NCBI RefSeq assembly: GCF_963676275.1
Contig: NZ_OY781091.1
Coordinates: forward strand, 1,590,775 to 1,654,774
Source: an uncultured Cohaesibacter sp.
Lineage (GTDB): Bacteria; Pseudomonadota; Alphaproteobacteria; Rhizobiales; Cohaesibacteraceae
Direction of reading: 5' to 3'
Length of the DNA stretch: 64,000 nt
The position numbers and the translations under genes are program-made. The notes beneath the pieces are model-generated. The model saw nothing but the letters and a program-made list of their open reading frames with translations, searched no databases and had not been told where the DNA came from. Positions 30,893 to 39,790 of this stretch are shown piece after piece. Numbering within the stretch: position 1 is the first letter of the stretch; each line of letters starts with the position of its first letter.

Positions 30893-31147
30893 TTACAGAT
30901 TGGCGCTCAGGGCCTTGTCCTGTGCAATCACCTTTTCAATGGCTTGCATGAGGACGGGATAATCATACGCGACGGAGCCTGTGCGCACGCGGTCGCGGCC
31001 AATGCTATAGGCAAGCAGCTGGCTGTCCAGCGCCGCGAATGCGGGCTCAATGTCAGCAAATCCGGTAGCTGGTGAAATGGCTTCAGCTTCAAGTGCAATG
31101 GCACGGGCGACTTCAAATAGTTCAGTGTCTTCTTTTACGCCAACCAT
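30893..31147 (-). CDS. Hypothetical 84-residue protein
   Basis: A small acidic, alanine-rich helical protein (MVGVKEDTELFEVARAIALEAEAIS ..., C-terminus KVIAQDKALSANL). AGGAG lies 7 nt before the ATG at 31147, supporting translation. I do not recognise a family, signal peptide or membrane segment. It ends 15 bp from the GntR gene stop (convergent). Confidence 0.55.
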   Translation of the reverse strand: MVGVKEDTELFEVARAIALEAEAISPATGFADIEPAFAALDSQLLAYSIGRDRVRTGSVAYDYPVLMQAIEKVIAQDKALSANL

Positions 31148-31285
31148 GGTATTCTCCTACTTTTGTATGAGAATACTTACTAAGTTTTACGGAGTTGGGC
31201 ATCCGTAAATCATCGTATTTGGCTGTTTTTGCACTGCAAAATGCCCGCGTTTGAATGAATCAGAACAAGCTTGGTAAAGGATTTA

Positions 31286-31828
31286 GGTAAATTCACCGCC
31301 CGCCCGCCGTCAAGATACGCCCCGCCCTGATTGGGCGGGGAAAGCGTATCGACAGAAAAGGAGCGAGGCGGGTAGGGTGCTGCGCTAGCACTCTGGCAGA
31401 TTGACGGCCCGCCCGCCGCCAAGATACGCCCCGCCCTGATTGGGCGGGGAAAGCGTATCGACAGAAAAGGAGCGAGGCGGGTAGGGTGCTGCGCTAGCAC
31501 TCTGGCAGATTGACGGTCAGTCCGCCGCCAAGATACGCCCCGCCCTGATTGGGCGGGGAAAGCGTATCGACAGAAAAGGAGCGAGGCGGGTAGGGTGCTG
31601 CGCTAGCACTCTGGCAGATTGACGGCCCGCCCGCCGTCAAGATACGCCCCGCCCTGATGGGCGGGAGAAGCGTATCGGCAAAGAGGAAGCGAGGTGGGCA
31701 GGCACTAGGCTAGCATTCGGGCAGATTGACGGTCAGTCCGCCGCCAAGATACGCCCCGCCCTGATTGGGCGGGGAAAGCGTATCGACAGAAAAGGAGCGA
31801 GGCGGGCAGGGTGCTGCGCTAGCACTCT
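31286..31828 (-). repeat. Five-copy ~109-bp tandem repeat reaching into the sdaA 3' end
   Basis: Units recur at 109, 109, 107-108 and about 108 bp. Each carries a hairpin in which GATACGC and a C-rich arm pair with a G-rich arm and GCGTATC: 31314-31350, 31423-31459, 31532-31568, 31641-31676 and 31748-31784. On the minus strand, each unit also repeats the last codons of sdaA with its stop codon (GG-x-AVNLPEC-stop form). The distal unit is degenerate at that end (VNLPKS) and the fourth hairpin is shortened. The hairpins lack U-runs. The array seems to have grown by duplication of the sdaA tail plus its downstream hairpin. Confidence 0.9.
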
Positions 31829-33234
31829 GGCAGATTGACGGCCAGCCCGCCGAGCGCCGTCTCCTTGTATTTGGCGTCCATGTCGCGGCCGGTCTCCCGC
31901 ATGGTGCGGATGCAATTGTCGAGCGGCATGAAATGAGAGCCGTCGCCATAGAGGGCGAGAGAGGCGGCGGAGACAGCCTTGATGGCACCAAGTCCGTTGC
32001 GCTCGATGCAGGGAACTTGCACAAGCCCCTTCACCGGGTCGCACGTCATTCCGAGATGATGTTCAAGCGCAATCTCGGCAGCATTCTCGATCTGCTCGTT
32101 GCTTCCCCCCAAAGCCGCGCACAGCCCGCTTGCGGCCATCGCCGCTGCGGAGCCCACTTCGGCCTGACATCCCGCTTCAGCGCCCGATATGGAGGCATTA
32201 TGCTTGATGAGGCCACCAATCGCCGCTGCCGTGAGCAGGAAGGTCTGAATGCCTTCATCAGACGAGCCGGGGCAGTGATCGCGATAATAGCGCAACACCG
32301 AAGGGACGACGCCCGCCGCGCCATTGGTCGGGGCAGTGACAACCCGTCCACCGGCAGCATTCTCCTCATTCACCGCCATGGCATAGGTGCTGAGCCAGTC
32401 ATTGACCTGATGCGGCATCTGCTGGTTGTTGCCGTGCGAGGCGATGAGCTGGTCATGGATGTGTTTCGCCCGCCGCTTGACCTTGAGGCCACCGGGCAGG
32501 ATGCCATCCCTTGAGAGCCCGCGCTCGATGGCAGACAGCATCGCCTGCCAGATCAGCTCCATGCCCTGATCGAGCGCTTCGCGGCTCATGCTGACCTGTT
32601 CGTTGGCCCGTTTCATCGCCGCGATGGAAAGCCCCGACCGCTGACCCATCGCCAGCATTTCGGCGGCCGAGCCGAAGGGGTAGGGATAGCCCGCCTCCCG
32701 CTTCTCCTTGGCGAGAGCGTCCGGCTTGCGGCTGATCTTCTCTTCAAGCTCGCTTGCTGTAACAATGAAGCCGCCGCCGAGCGAATAATAGGTCGCACTC
32801 GCCATCTGCCGGTTGCCCTCGCCATAGGCAAAGAAACGAAGCCCGTTGGCGTGTCCCGGCAGGGGTGGGCCATAGTCGAAGACGAGATCCTCTTCCGGAT
32901 TGAAGCGCAGGCGCGGAAAGCCTGCCGGGGCGATGAATTTCTCGCGCCGAACCTCCGCCTCGCGGGTTTCCGCCTCGTCCGGATCAAGCCGGTCGGGTGT
33001 GTAGCCAAGAAGGCCCAGAATGACCGCCCTGTCTGTTGCATGCCCCCGACCGGTGAAGGCCAGCGAGCCATGCAGCGAACAGCCCAACCGCCGGACGTCT
33101 TCCGCACTGACACCCATGAAGTGTCCGGCCCTGAGATCGTCCATGAAGCGCACCGCCGCATTCATCGGCCCCATGGTATGCGACGAGGACGGCCCGATGC
33201 CGATCTTGAAGATATCGAAGATGGAGAGGAACAT
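31819..33234 (-). CDS. sdaA: L-serine ammonia-lyase (iron-sulfur)
   Basis: A 471-residue single-chain enzyme converting L-serine to pyruvate and ammonia. The N-terminal domain has [15 protein letters not shown]. The catalytic domain has the [4Fe-4S] cysteines in [19 protein letters not shown] and [17 protein letters not shown], and ends in the family tail [10 protein letters not shown]. The tail sequence and the DNA behind it are repeated downstream (tandem array). It lies behind gcvP on the same strand but after a terminator-like hairpin, so a separate promoter is likely. Together the two genes connect glycine, serine and pyruvate. Confidence 0.95.
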   Translation of the reverse strand: MFLSIFDIFKIGIGPSSSHTMGPMNAAVRFMDDLRAGHFMGVSAEDVRRLGCSLHGSLAFTGRGHATDRAVILGLLGYTPDRLDPDEAETREAEVRREKFIAPAGFPRLRFNPEEDLVFDYGPPLPGHANGLRFFAYGEGNRQMASATYYSLGGGFIVTASELEEKISRKPDALAKEKREAGYPYPFGSAAEMLAMGQRSGLSIAAMKRANEQVSMSREALDQGMELIWQAMLSAIERGLSRDGILPGGLKVKRRAKHIHDQLIASHGNNQQMPHQVNDWLSTYAMAVNEENAAGGRVVTAPTNGAAGVVPSVLRYYRDHCPGSSDEGIQTFLLTAAAIGGLIKHNASISGAEAGCQAEVGSAAAMAASGLCAALGGSNEQIENAAEIALEHHLGMTCDPVKGLVQVPCIERNGLGAIKAVSAASLALYGDGSHFMPLDNCIRTMRETGRDMDAKYKETALGGLAVNLPEC

Positions 33235-33276
33235 GGCGCTGCCTTGGCGAGAGTTGACCGGAGACGGTGTAAAAGC

Positions 33277-33312
33277 AAATGGCAGGAAAACAAACTGTCA
33301 TTCCTGCCATTT
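33277..33312 (-). terminator. Hairpin terminator between gcvP and sdaA
   Basis: AAATGGCAGGAA and TTCCTGCCATTT form a 12-bp perfect inverted repeat with a 12-nt loop. On the minus strand it is followed by TTTGCTTTT. It begins 32 nt after the gcvP stop and lies before sdaA. Confidence 0.7.
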
Positions 33313-33343
33313 TCCTGTTTCTCAGTTGCGATACGGTGGCGTG

Positions 33344-36211
33344 TTACTCCCCGTCTGCCTCATAGGCATCGACCGGCGGGCAGGTGCAGATGAGGTGGCG
33401 GTCACCATAGACATTGTCGATCCGGTTGACCGGCGGCCAGTATTTGTCGACCTCGAAGGCACCTGCCGGGAAACATCCCTGCTTGCGGGAGTAGGGGCGA
33501 TCCCACTCGCCGACAAGATCACGCACCGTGTGCGGGGCGTTCTTGAGCGGATTGTTCTCCTTGTCGATCTTGCCGTCCTCGATGTCCTGTGCCTCGCGGC
33601 GGATGTCGAGCATGGCGGCGATGAAGCGGTCAAGCTCGGCCTTGGGCTCGGATTCGGTCGGCTCCACCATCAGCGTGCCCGGCACCGGGAAGCTCATGGT
33701 GGGCGCATGGAAGCCGTTGTCCATCAGGCGTTTGGCAATGTCGTCTACCGTCACCTCGCAGCTGTCCTTCAAGGGGCGGGTGTCGAGAATGCATTCATGC
33801 GCTACCCGACCGGTCGGGGAGTGGTAGAGCACCTCATAGGCTCCCTTGAGGCTGGCCGCGATATAGTTGGCGTTGAGAATGGCCACCTTGGTGGATTGGG
33901 TAAGCCCTGCACCACCCATCAGCAGGCAATAGGCCCAGCTGACCGGCAGGATCGAGGGCGAGCCGAACGGAGCGGCAGAGACCGGACCGATGGCTGCATT
34001 CCGTTCCGGATGGCCGGGCAGATAGGGGGCCAGATGGGCCTTGACGCCGATCGGGCCCATGCCCGGTCCGCCACCGCCATGGGGAATGCAGAAAGTTTTG
34101 TGCAGGTTGAGATGGCTGACGTCGCCGCCGATGTCGCCGGGGCGGGAAAGCCCGACCATGGCATTCATGTTGGCCCCGTCGATATAGACCTGACCACCAT
34201 GTTTGTGCGTGATGGCGCAGACCTCCTGCACCGTCTCCTCGAACACGCCATGGGTGGAGGGATAGGTGATCATGCAGGCGGCGAGATTGTCGCTATATTT
34301 CTCGGCCTTTTCCCGGAAATCCTTCAGATCGATATCGCCATTCTCGGCAGACTTGACGACAATCACCTTCCAGCCCGCCATATGGGCCGACGCCGGGTTG
34401 GTGCCGTGGGCCGAGGTCGGGATGAGGCAGACATCGCGATGGGCTTCGCCCCGGGCAATGTGATAGTTGCGGATGGTCAGTAGACCGGCATATTCGCCCT
34501 GCGCCCCGGAATTGGGCTGCTGGGAAATGGCGTCATAGCCGGTGACCAGACAGAGCTTCTTGTTAAGATCCTCGATCATTTCCTTGTAGCCGAGCGCCTG
34601 ATCATCCGGCACGAAGGGGTGCAGATTGGCAAATTCCGGCCAGGTGATGGGGATCATCTCGATGGTCGCGTTGAGCTTCATCGTGCAGGAGCCGAGCGGG
34701 ATCATCGCCCGGTCGAGCGCCAGATCGCGGTCGGCGAGGCGGCGCATATAGCGGGTGATCTCGGCTTCGGCACGGTTGAGATGGAAGATCGGATGCGTCA
34801 GATAGTCGGTGGTGCGCAGGTTGGTAGTGGGCAGGCGATAGGGGATGTCCTGCTCACGCTCATGCTCGAATGCGCCATAGGAGAGATCGCCGCCAAAGCT
34901 CTTCCAGACCGCTTCCACGGTCTCGGGGCGGGTCTGCTCGTCAAGGCTGATGCCGATCTTTGTGCTGCCCACCTTGCGCAGGTTGATGCCGTTGGCGACA
35001 GCTGCATTCATGATCACGCCCTGAAGCGCGCCAACCTCGACAGTCACGGTATCGAAGAACACGTCCGGTTCTGGTTTGAAGCCAAGTTTTTCGAGGCCGT
35101 CGACCAGACGCACGGTCTTGCGATGGACATATTGCGCAATTGCCTTGATGCCGTCCGGGCCATGATAGACCGCATACATCGAGGCGATGACAGCCAGAAG
35201 GGCCTGCGCGGTGCAGACGTTGGAATTGGCCTTCTCGCGGCGGATATGCTGCTCGCGGGTCTGAAGGGCGAGGCGATAGGCCTTGCGGCCATGGCTGTCG
35301 ATGGTTACGCCGATGATACGCCCCGGCATGGAGCGTTTGAAATCATCGCGGCAGGACATGTAGGCGGCATGCGGGCCACCATAGCCGAGCGGTACACCGA
35401 AGCGCTGGGTGGAGCCGACGGCAATGTCTGCCTCCATCTCACCCGGCGACTTGAGCAGGGCAAGGGCCAGCGGGTCTGCAATCACGATGCCGAGCGCCTT
35501 GTTGTCATGCAGTGCCTTCATCAGCCCGGTAAAGTCGCGCACATGGCCATGGGTGCCGGGATACTGGAAGATGGCACCGAACACTTCCGAGGGGTCGAGA
35601 TCTTCCGGTGCACCGATCTTGATGGTGATGCCAAGCGGCTCGGCGCGGGTTTCGATCACGGCAATATTTTGCGGATGGCAGTTCTCGTCAACAAAGAAGA
35701 TATCAGATTTGGACTTGGCAGCCCGCTTGGCCATGGTCATGGCCTCGGCAGCTGCGGTTGCCTCATCGAGCAGCGACGCATTGGCGATCTCAAGACCGGT
35801 AAGATCGGAAATCATGGTCTGGAAGTTGAGCAGAGCCTCGAGCCGACCCTGACTGATCTCCGGCTGATAGGGGGTGTAGGCCGTATACCATGCCGGATTT
35901 TCAAGGATGTTGCGAAGGATCACCGGCGGCGTGGTGGTGCCGTAATAGCCCTGTCCGATCAGCGAGGTGAGCAGCTTGTTCTTGGAAGCAACCTTGCGCA
36001 TATGGTGCAGCGTATCGCCTTCGGTCAGGGCACCGCCCCAGCGCAGAGGTTCCTTCTGGCGAATGGAGGCTGGCACCGTGGCATCGATCAACTCGTCAAG
36101 GGTGGTGAAGCCGATCACCTTGAGCATCTCGGCTATCTCCGAAGGCGATGGGCCGATATGGCGCCGGTTGGCAAAATCATAAGCTTCGTAATCGGTCAGT
36201 TTGAAGGTCAT
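33344..36211 (-). CDS. gcvP: Glycine dehydrogenase (decarboxylating), P-protein
   Basis: A 955-residue P-protein of the glycine cleavage system, full length. It decarboxylates glycine using pyridoxal phosphate and passes the aminomethyl group to the lipoyl H-protein. The PLP lysine lies in [18 protein letters not shown] (about residue 700), and the N-terminal NRRHIGPS and [10 protein letters not shown] segments are typical. The genes for T- and H-proteins are not adjacent, unlike the usual gcvTHP operon. A divergent XRE-cupin gene 304 bp away is a candidate regulator. Confidence 0.97.
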   Translation of the reverse strand: MTFKLTDYEAYDFANRRHIGPSPSEIAEMLKVIGFTTLDELIDATVPASIRQKEPLRWGGALTEGDTLHHMRKVASKNKLLTSLIGQGYYGTTTPPVILRNILENPAWYTAYTPYQPEISQGRLEALLNFQTMISDLTGLEIANASLLDEATAAAEAMTMAKRAAKSKSDIFFVDENCHPQNIAVIETRAEPLGITIKIGAPEDLDPSEVFGAIFQYPGTHGHVRDFTGLMKALHDNKALGIVIADPLALALLKSPGEMEADIAVGSTQRFGVPLGYGGPHAAYMSCRDDFKRSMPGRIIGVTIDSHGRKAYRLALQTREQHIRREKANSNVCTAQALLAVIASMYAVYHGPDGIKAIAQYVHRKTVRLVDGLEKLGFKPEPDVFFDTVTVEVGALQGVIMNAAVANGINLRKVGSTKIGISLDEQTRPETVEAVWKSFGGDLSYGAFEHEREQDIPYRLPTTNLRTTDYLTHPIFHLNRAEAEITRYMRRLADRDLALDRAMIPLGSCTMKLNATIEMIPITWPEFANLHPFVPDDQALGYKEMIEDLNKKLCLVTGYDAISQQPNSGAQGEYAGLLTIRNYHIARGEAHRDVCLIPTSAHGTNPASAHMAGWKVIVVKSAENGDIDLKDFREKAEKYSDNLAACMITYPSTHGVFEETVQEVCAITHKHGGQVYIDGANMNAMVGLSRPGDIGGDVSHLNLHKTFCIPHGGGGPGMGPIGVKAHLAPYLPGHPERNAAIGPVSAAPFGSPSILPVSWAYCLLMGGAGLTQSTKVAILNANYIAASLKGAYEVLYHSPTGRVAHECILDTRPLKDSCEVTVDDIAKRLMDNGFHAPTMSFPVPGTLMVEPTESEPKAELDRFIAAMLDIRREAQDIEDGKIDKENNPLKNAPHTVRDLVGEWDRPYSRKQGCFPAGAFEVDKYWPPVNRIDNVYGDRHLICTCPPVDAYEADGE

Positions 36212-36386
36212 CGCCTGCTCCTCAATCCTTGTTCATGGCTCTTGTCCATGACCATGTCTGTCAGCACCATGATCGTGACAGCTACAGCATGAAATTCAAG
36301 GGAAACAATCGGCTATGGCCTTTCAGGAAACAGACGTCACGCCCGGAAAGCTGCCGATTCTTGCGCATTGTCATTATTAAGTTTCT

Positions 36387-36408
36387 TATAGGGGATTTTT
36401 CCCTTATA
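36387..36408. promoter_or_regulatory. Inverted repeat, possible operator or promoter element
   Basis: TATAGGGG-attttt-CCCTTATA is a near-perfect 8-bp-arm dyad (one G/T mismatch) in the AT-rich middle of the divergent region. It could bind a dimeric regulator controlling gcvP or the XRE-cupin gene. Confidence 0.35.
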
Positions 36409-36430
36409 TGCAATATTGATGCATGGGCTT

Positions 36431-36460
36431 GTCAAAATCTATTGCGAGAAGGATTTTGAC
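36431..36460. promoter_or_regulatory. Perfect 9-bp inverted repeat, candidate operator
   Basis: GTCAAAATC (36431-36439) and GATTTTGAC (36452-36460) are perfect inverted copies with centres 21 bp apart, two DNA turns. This spacing suits a dimeric helix-turn-helix protein binding one face. It lies about 55 bp before the XRE-cupin start, consistent with autoregulation. Confidence 0.45.
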
Positions 36461-36515
36461 CCCAAGCGAGATTTATGCGAATTTGGGTCAAACCGGCCCT
36501 TGGTGACAGGAGACA

Positions 36516-37196
36516 ATGATGGGTGATCTGGAACGCGGCGAATTCGGCGCCATCGAGAGTTTGCAGGATGACACCTCGGTCACTGAAGCCATACCCGGAG
36601 TGCTCGCGCCTGCCGGAGCGTCCCAACCCATCGCCCCCGGCATGGATGAGCTGGGGCAGATGGTGCGGGAAGCGCGCAAGAAAAAAGGCTGGACGCTGGA
36701 GGAAACCGGACGCCATGCAGGCATTGGCCGGTCCACTCTCTCCAAGATCGAGAATGGCCAGACCAGCCCCGGCTTTGACATCGTCCGCCGCCTGACGCAG
36801 GCCCTTGAGCTGGAAACGCCCAATCTCTTCCTGCAAAGCGGCAAGAGTGACATCACGGGCCGCCGCGATGTCACCCGCAAGGGGCAGGGGGAAACCAAAC
36901 TCACCGCCACCTATTCCCATGAACTCCTGTGCAATGAACTGACCAGCAAGGCGATGCTGCCCTATGTCAGCACCATCAAGGCGCGCGACATCTCCGATTT
37001 CGGCGACTGGATCCGTCATCGCGGCGAGGAATTCATGTATGTCCTTTCCGGCGAGCTGGAACTGCATACCGAGCATTACCGCCCCCTTGCCATGAAAGCG
37101 GGGGACAGCGTCTATTATGACAGTTCCATGGGCCATTGCTGTGTTACCACCGGAGATGAAGACGCGGTGGTGCTCTGGGTCAGTCTGGAGCGGTGA
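36516..37196 (+). CDS. XRE-family regulator with C-terminal cupin domain
   Basis: A 226-residue regulator. A non-conserved leader (about 1-45) precedes the helix-turn-helix (about 48-105, MVREARKKKGWTLEETGRHAGIGRSTLSKIENGQTSPGFDIVRRL) and a cupin ligand domain (about 130-225, with EFMYVLSGELELHTEHYRPLAMKAGDSVYYDSSMGH). Similar XRE-cupin proteins regulate amino acid, polyamine or sulfur metabolism. It is divergent from gcvP and may adjust glycine cleavage. AGGAGA lies before the ATG pair. Confidence 0.88.
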   Translation: MMGDLERGEFGAIESLQDDTSVTEAIPGVLAPAGASQPIAPGMDELGQMVREARKKKGWTLEETGRHAGIGRSTLSKIENGQTSPGFDIVRRLTQALELETPNLFLQSGKSDITGRRDVTRKGQGETKLTATYSHELLCNELTSKAMLPYVSTIKARDISDFGDWIRHRGEEFMYVLSGELELHTEHYRPLAMKAGDSVYYDSSMGHCCVTTGDEDAVVLWVSLER

Positions 37197-37210
37197 CAGC
37201 CGCCCCAATT

Positions 37211-38098
37211 CTACTGAGCTGAAAGCGCCTTCAACATGGCATCTGACAGGTCGGCAATCAGCGCGTCGCGGGTTGTCGCGTCGGTTTGGCTTTTCGAGAG
37301 ATAGATGACCATGTAGATCGGCTTGCGTTCCGGAGGCGTCAACATGGCGATGATGCCGCGAGAGCCAAGGCTGCCTGAGCCGCTTTTGTCGGCGACTTTC
37401 CACCCCTTCGGCAGTGTCTTGCGGATCAGGTTGCCCGTGACCTTGCCATCTTCCATCCATTTGTTGAGTTGTGCCTGTGATGTGTCTGTCAGGACATCGC
37501 CATGAAGTAACTTCTTTAGGCTGGCGAGTGCCGCAGTTGGAGAAGTCGTGTCACGCTCTTCCCCCGGCCCGGTCACGTTGAGGTCGGGCTCCGTTCGGTC
37601 GAGCCTTGTTACATTATCTCCGATGGACCGCATGAAGGCGGTGAGACCGGACGGACCGCCGATGGCTTCTAGAATCTTGTTGGCTGCGGTGTTGTCACTC
37701 ATGGTGATGGCGGCCGCGCACAGCTCGCCCTGCGTAAGCGTTCCGCCTACATGCTCCTCAGACACCGGGGCCCATGACAGGATGTCTTCTGCCTTGATGG
37801 CAACCGCTGTTTCCAGCTTTGCCTCCTGCCGGTCGACCTTTGCCAGCAGGGCACCACAGGCAAAACTCTTGAACGTGCTATTCATCGCAAAGCGCTCATC
37901 ACCCCGGTGGGTCCAACTGGTGCCGGATTCGTTGTCCAGAAGAGCAATTCCGATGCGTCCGCCAATAGATTTCTCAGCCTTCGCCACCGTATCCAGCACC
38001 GGGGCAGGAAGGGGAGAGGCAATTGCAGAGCTAACTGGTCCGGTAATGAGAACCAAGCTTACAATGGGGGCACAAAGCATGGGCAGTTTCATGAACAT
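37211..38098 (-). CDS. bla: Class A beta-lactamase
   Basis: A 295-residue periplasmic serine beta-lactamase. After a signal peptide (MFMKLPMLCAPIVSLVLITGPVSSAIA), the active-site motifs appear in order: STFK (Ser70/Lys73), SDN (130-132), TEPDLN (Glu166, Asn170) and DKSGSG (Lys234-Ser-Gly). All catalytic residues are present, so hydrolysis of penicillins is likely; the spectrum cannot be read from sequence. ATG 38098 is chosen for its TTGGAGA Shine-Dalgarno. Divergent from an AmpR-like regulator, which suggests inducible expression. Convergent with the XRE-cupin gene. Confidence 0.95.
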   Translation of the reverse strand: MFMKLPMLCAPIVSLVLITGPVSSAIASPLPAPVLDTVAKAEKSIGGRIGIALLDNESGTSWTHRGDERFAMNSTFKSFACGALLAKVDRQEAKLETAVAIKAEDILSWAPVSEEHVGGTLTQGELCAAAITMSDNTAANKILEAIGGPSGLTAFMRSIGDNVTRLDRTEPDLNVTGPGEERDTTSPTAALASLKKLLHGDVLTDTSQAQLNKWMEDGKVTGNLIRKTLPKGWKVADKSGSGSLGSRGIIAMLTPPERKPIYMVIYLSKSQTDATTRDALIADLSDAMLKALSAQ

Positions 38099-38197
38099 GC
38101 GTGAAATCTCCAATTGATCTGTGAGAAAAAATAATCTTATGCTTATTGGATATCAGCCGAAATCTCGGCTCGCAAACGATAAGAACTCGCTCTTAAT

Positions 38198-38212
38198 ATT
38201 AGAAAATCTAAT
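38198..38212. promoter_or_regulatory. LysR (AmpR-type) operator candidate
   Basis: ATTAGA-aaa-TCTAAT is a perfect 15-bp dyad containing the LysR T-N11-A pattern (T38199, A38211). It sits in the bla/LysR divergent region, directly before the regulator start. Confidence 0.55.
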
Positions 38213-38215
38213 GTC

Positions 38216-39091
38216 ATGGATAGACCTCAGCTTCCTCTCAATGCGCTGCGTGCGTTCGAAGTTGCCGCCCGGCAAGGCAGTTTTACACGGGCAGCGATTG
38301 AGTTATGCGTCACACAGGCAGCCATCAGTCACCAGATTACGGCGCTGGAGAAGCGTCTCAATGTGCAACTGTTCGAGCGCAGTCCAAAGGGACTTCGGCT
38401 GACCGAAGAGGGCAAGACATTGCTGCCCGTAATGGAAGATGCTTTGGACGGCATCTCCGGTGTGCTGGATCGCTTTATTGATCGACAATATTTCGAGGTG
38501 CTCAATGTGGGAGCTGTCACCACTTTTGCCGCTGGCTGGCTTATCGAAAAACTGCCGCGCTTCAGAAGTGCCAATCCGCATATCGATCTGCGCCTGTCGA
38601 CGAACAACAACCGGGTCGATCTGGCCGGTGAGCGTCTGGATATGGCGATCCGCTTTGGAGATGGCGGCTGGGCCGGGGAGGTCAGGCAGCTGCTGTTCGA
38701 TGCGCCCATCTCTCCGCTTTGCTGTCCGCTGACGGCGTCGCGTCTGCGGCAGCCGGCCGACCTGTTGCGCGAAACGCTTTTGCGGTCATATCGCGCAGGC
38801 GAATGGGAGGCCTGGTTCGCCTTTCAGGGGCTGGTTCCTCCAGTCATTGAGGGGCCACGGCTTGATTCCTCCCCCGCCATGGCCATGCTGGCCGCTGCCG
38901 GAACCGGAGTGGCGATATTGCCCGTCTGCATGTTCCGGAACGAAATGAATTCCGGTCGTCTGGTCAAGCCATTTGAGCTTGAGATATCAATGGGCAGCTA
39001 TTGGCTGACGCATCTATCCTCGCGCAAACCGACCATGGCGATGAAGCGCTTTGCCGAATGGCTGAGGACCGAGGTTGGACAGCGGCTGTAG
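38216..39091 (+). CDS. AmpR-like LysR-family regulator
   Basis: A 291-residue LysR regulator of the GcvA/AmpR branch. The N-terminus (MDRPQLPLNALRAFEVAARQGSFTRAAIELCVTQAAISHQI) is the characteristic start of AmpR-type proteins. The effector domain follows from about residue 90. It is divergent from the class A beta-lactamase over about 120 bp with a LysR dyad, so it probably activates bla in response to cell-wall fragments or beta-lactams. By established AmpR biology the ligand would be a muropeptide; this is not shown by the sequence. Confidence 0.9.
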   Translation: MDRPQLPLNALRAFEVAARQGSFTRAAIELCVTQAAISHQITALEKRLNVQLFERSPKGLRLTEEGKTLLPVMEDALDGISGVLDRFIDRQYFEVLNVGAVTTFAAGWLIEKLPRFRSANPHIDLRLSTNNNRVDLAGERLDMAIRFGDGGWAGEVRQLLFDAPISPLCCPLTASRLRQPADLLRETLLRSYRAGEWEAWFAFQGLVPPVIEGPRLDSSPAMAMLAAAGTGVAILPVCMFRNEMNSGRLVKPFELEISMGSYWLTHLSSRKPTMAMKRFAEWLRTEVGQRL

Positions 39092-39235
39092 ACGTCGATG
39101 GAAGAACGGATAGAGCTTGTGTTTTGCGAAACTTGTCAGCACTGAAAAGCACCATGTTGAATCGGTAAACAATATCAGGCACGATGGGTCGGTTTCAAAC
39201 CTTTCCCTACAGCCTCCGAAGCAACGGGCACTGCC

Positions 39236-39730
39236 ATGATAATAAGATATGCAACCAGCGCCGACGCGGAAGCGATAACCGAAATCTACAATGATGCGGT
39301 GCGCAACAGCACGGCGATATGGAATGACGAGACGGTTAGCGTGCAAAACAGAATGGACTGGATTGCCGCCAAAAAGGTCGATGGCTGGCCGCTGCTGGTG
39401 GCCGAAGATGAACTGGGCTCCTTGCTCGGCTACGCCACCTATGGCCCGTGGCGCGCGTGGGATGGCTATCGCCACACCGTCGAACATTCGGTCTATGTGG
39501 CAAAGGACCAACGCGGCAGAGGCACGGGACAGGCCCTGATGAAAACCCTTATCGGCAAGGCGCAGCAGACTGACATTCATGTCATGGTGGCGGGCATCGA
39601 AGCGAGCAACGAGGCATCGATCCGCCTGCACCGCAAGCTCGGTTTCAAGGATGCGGGCACCTTGCGCGAAGTTGGCACCAAATTCGGCAAATGGCTTGAC
39701 CTAGCCTTTCTTCAGCTCACGCTTGCATAG
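39236..39730 (+). CDS. GNAT acetyltransferase of the phosphinothricin/methionine-sulfone type
   Basis: A 164-residue enzyme whose pattern IRYATSADAEAITEIYNDAVRNSTAIWNDE, HTVEHSVYVAKDQRGRGTGQALM and GIEASNEASIRLHRKLGFKDAGTLREVGTKFGKWLDLAFLQ follows the Bar/Pat/MddA family. Members acetylate phosphinothricin, methionine sulfoximine or methionine sulfone with acetyl-CoA. The physiological substrate is often a metabolic by-product. The gene stands alone. Confidence 0.88.
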   Translation: MIIRYATSADAEAITEIYNDAVRNSTAIWNDETVSVQNRMDWIAAKKVDGWPLLVAEDELGSLLGYATYGPWRAWDGYRHTVEHSVYVAKDQRGRGTGQALMKTLIGKAQQTDIHVMVAGIEASNEASIRLHRKLGFKDAGTLREVGTKFGKWLDLAFLQLTLA

Positions 39731-39790
39731 CTCGACATTTCGCCGTTCGGAAGAGCGGCAACTCGCCTTGCCATTCCGGCATCCAGCCCA

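Larger units (their letters stand above)
36212..36515. other. Divergent regulatory region between gcvP and the XRE-cupin gene
   Basis: No gene lies in these 304 bases. Two clear inverted repeats are listed separately. I looked for a glycine riboswitch ahead of gcvP and could not recognise one. Confidence 0.45.

Noticed and set aside
31286..31828. CRISPR array
   Set aside because: Units are about 109 bp and nearly identical end to end, with no short repeats separated by unique spacers and no cas genes nearby.
34619..36292. Plus-strand frame of 557 codons opposite gcvP
   Set aside because: gcvP is clear on the minus strand; the opposite frame has no recognisable domain.
36212..36515. Glycine riboswitch ahead of gcvP
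   Set aside because: I could not find the conserved glycine aptamer core on the minus strand; only protein-operator-like dyads are visible.
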